5,009 nucleotides of DNA from Schleiferiaceae bacterium (GTDB lineage Bacteria; Bacteroidota; Bacteroidia; Flavobacteriales; Schleiferiaceae): positions 1 through 5,009 of the forward strand of contig JAURAE010000093.1 of the NCBI GenBank assembly GCA_030829675.1, read 5' to 3'. A program made the translations under genes and the position numbers. The notes beneath the pieces were generated by a model. That model worked only from the letters and a program-made list of their open reading frames with translations. It ran no database searches and had not been told where the DNA came from. Shown piece after piece: positions 4,217-5,009 of the stretch. The first letter of the stretch is position 1. Each line of letters starts with the position of its first letter.

Positions 4217-5009
4217 AAGCGCAAGAGTGTAGCGAAGGCCAAGGCATCAAATTCCTTCATAGCAGAACTTATTTTCGACCATTGCGCAGGTTTAAACAGG
4301 CGCACCGTTCCAAAATACGGCTGTACGACCTCCTTGTAGGCCCGCGCACTCAAACCGCTGAGCTCAATGGTGCAATCTGCACGATTCCAATCCAACTGCT
4401 CCGTACAATTTCCCAAATGATACATCAGCTCACTTTCGTTGGCACAAGGGAAGCTATTGACTAGGGACCAATTTCCTTTTCGACTCGCCATAATTTGTAC
4501 CGCGTCGTTGTACACATGTGCCCACATAGTTGGAGCATCTGTAGGCTCTAATTTGTCCAATTGCAAGGCCCAATGGTGGCGGCGCACCAATGAAGTGGTA
4601 TTGCTGAGTGTTAAATCTTCTTCAGGCAAATAGGCAAATACTGCCACCCCAAGAGACTCGTTGACATCTGAAAAATTCGCCTTGTGCCCCAACATATCCG
4701 CTGTCCAATCCAGATCTTCCGGATCCGTCATAACTTGTGGCATGAGCACGCTGTGCGGGGCCTCCACGCCATAGATCACCTCAGCAAGGGGCTGAGGAAA
4801 GGAATCGATTAAGTCTTGCACGGGCTGCTCGCTCCAATCTGCTCGCGGTATATAGCCCGCCATAAATAACTGACGGGTGGATCGGTGACGTACCAAAAAA
4901 GAAAGTCCATCCTGCTGGTACAGGATGGACAATGTGCATTCCTCCGCCTTCGCCGTTTCGAAGGCTGGATCGATGTTATTCTGTTTTACACTTAGTGTTT
5001 TCGTAGTTA
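4213..5009 (-). CDS. DUF3822 family protein (5' end outside window)
   Basis: The frame is open from its TGA at 4213-4215 to the right edge, so the gene is partial at its 5' end; 264 full codons are visible. A TTG at 4932-4930 is not the real start. The 25 codons before it (T-T-K-T-L-S-V-K-Q-N-N-I-D-P-A-F-E-T-A-K, then A-E-E-C-T) read as normal protein and resemble the N-terminal lead of DUF3822 proteins before T-L-S-I-x-x-x-x-D-G-x-S-F. Counting from that TTG, family-like features include L-V-N-S-F (157-161), Y-H-L (171-173), an L-S-G-L segment (191-194) and a hydrophobic C-terminal stretch. There is no signal peptide or membrane segment in the visible part. The function is unknown. Its regular position just before rsmD in Bacteroidota suggests, but does not prove, a role near ribosome maturation. 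Assignment is by recognition, without a profile search. Confidence 0.75.
   Translation of the reverse strand, partial: TTKTLSVKQNNIDPAFETAKAEECTLSILYQQDGLSFLVRHRSTRQLFMAGYIPRADWSEQPVQDLIDSFPQPLAEVIYGVEAPHSVLMPQVMTDPEDLDWTADMLGHKANFSDVNESLGVAVFAYLPEEDLTLSNTTSLVRRHHWALQLDKLEPTDAPTMWAHVYNDAVQIMASRKGNWSLVNSFPCANESELMYHLGNCTEQLDWNRADCTIELSGLSARAYKEVVQPYFGTVRLFKPAQWSKISSAMKEFDALAFATLLRL
4779..4797 (-). repeat. 7-bp inverted repeat within DUF3822 coding sequence
   Basis: CCTCAGC (4779-4785) and GCTGAGG (4791-4797) are perfect inverted arms around a 5-nt loop. A GC-rich hairpin is possible in the mRNA, about 100 nt downstream of the stronger hairpin at 4905-4930. No T tract follows on either strand, so it is not terminator-like. 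It encodes family-plausible residues (F-P-Q-P-L-A-E-V) and may be incidental. Confidence 0.3.
4895..4930 (-). terminator. Terminator-like hairpin plus T tract inside the 5' part of DUF3822
   Basis: Two perfect 10-bp arms, GTCCATCCTG (4905-4914) and CAGGATGGAC (4921-4930), flank a 6-nt loop. On the minus (mRNA) strand the second arm is followed directly by T3-C-T6 (4904-4895), nine T in ten bases. That is the layout of an intrinsic terminator. It lies about 80 nt inside the open frame of the DUF3822 gene and reads in its sense direction, so it could act as an attenuator for DUF3822-rsmD. The same bases encode L-S-I-L-Y-Q-Q-D-G-L-S-F-L, which fits the family, so coding constraint with chance codon choice is the main alternative. 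The structure is seen; activity is inferred. Confidence 0.4.

Noticed and set aside
3773..4339. 188-codon plus-strand open frame antisense to rsmD and DUF3822
   Set aside because: No family resemblance and no promoter box at a suitable place, and it is wholly antisense to confident genes.
4930..4932. TTG as the start codon of the DUF3822 gene
   Set aside because: The frame stays open for 25 more codons to the window edge, with family-like sequence. This Leu corresponds to the interior T-L-S-I segment, not the N-terminus.

Overview
The window looks like an ordinary chromosomal housekeeping segment of a member of the Bacteroidota, probably of the flavobacterial type. Four things suggest this. 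The sequence contains a DUF3822 protein, a family I know essentially only from Bacteroidota, directly upstream of rsmD. There are no convincing Shine-Dalgarno sequences before the starts. Exact copies of the Bacteroidota -7 promoter box (TAnnTTTG) lie just upstream of three starts. Base composition is balanced. I see no mobile element, CRISPR array, RNA gene or defence cassette.

Layout, left to right. The first ~25 bases may hold the start of an unrecognised minus-strand gene. A minus-strand Nudix hydrolase of the CoA-pyrophosphatase type (61-672) is divergent from a plus-strand OxyR-type LysR regulator (758-1684), with 85 bp between them. The OxyR gene ends inside the 3' end of a minus-strand SLC13/DASS-type anion symporter (1674-3077). 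The symporter is divergent, across only 15 bp, from rdgB/HAM1, a house-cleaning NTP pyrophosphatase (3093-3671). rdgB collides tail to tail (4-bp overlap) with rsmD, the 16S rRNA m2G966 methyltransferase (3668-4216, minus). rsmD is coupled by an ATGA overlap to the upstream DUF3822 gene (4213 to the right edge, minus). The DUF3822 frame runs off the window, so its true start is not visible.

Functional themes are modest: nucleotide/cofactor sanitation (Nudix, RdgB), peroxide sensing (OxyR with both redox cysteines), anion uptake (DASS) and ribosome maturation (RsmD with DUF3822). The genes alternate strand almost one by one, with only 100 bp of non-coding DNA between 673 and the right edge. 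Convergent pairs therefore share their stop regions, and some promoters must lie inside neighbouring genes. The most unexpected structure is a perfect 10-bp inverted repeat followed by a T-rich tract in the first part of the DUF3822 coding sequence. On the mRNA strand it looks like an intrinsic terminator or attenuator for the DUF3822-rsmD operon. A second point of interest is a LysR-type dyad placed between the predicted oxyR -7 box and its start codon.
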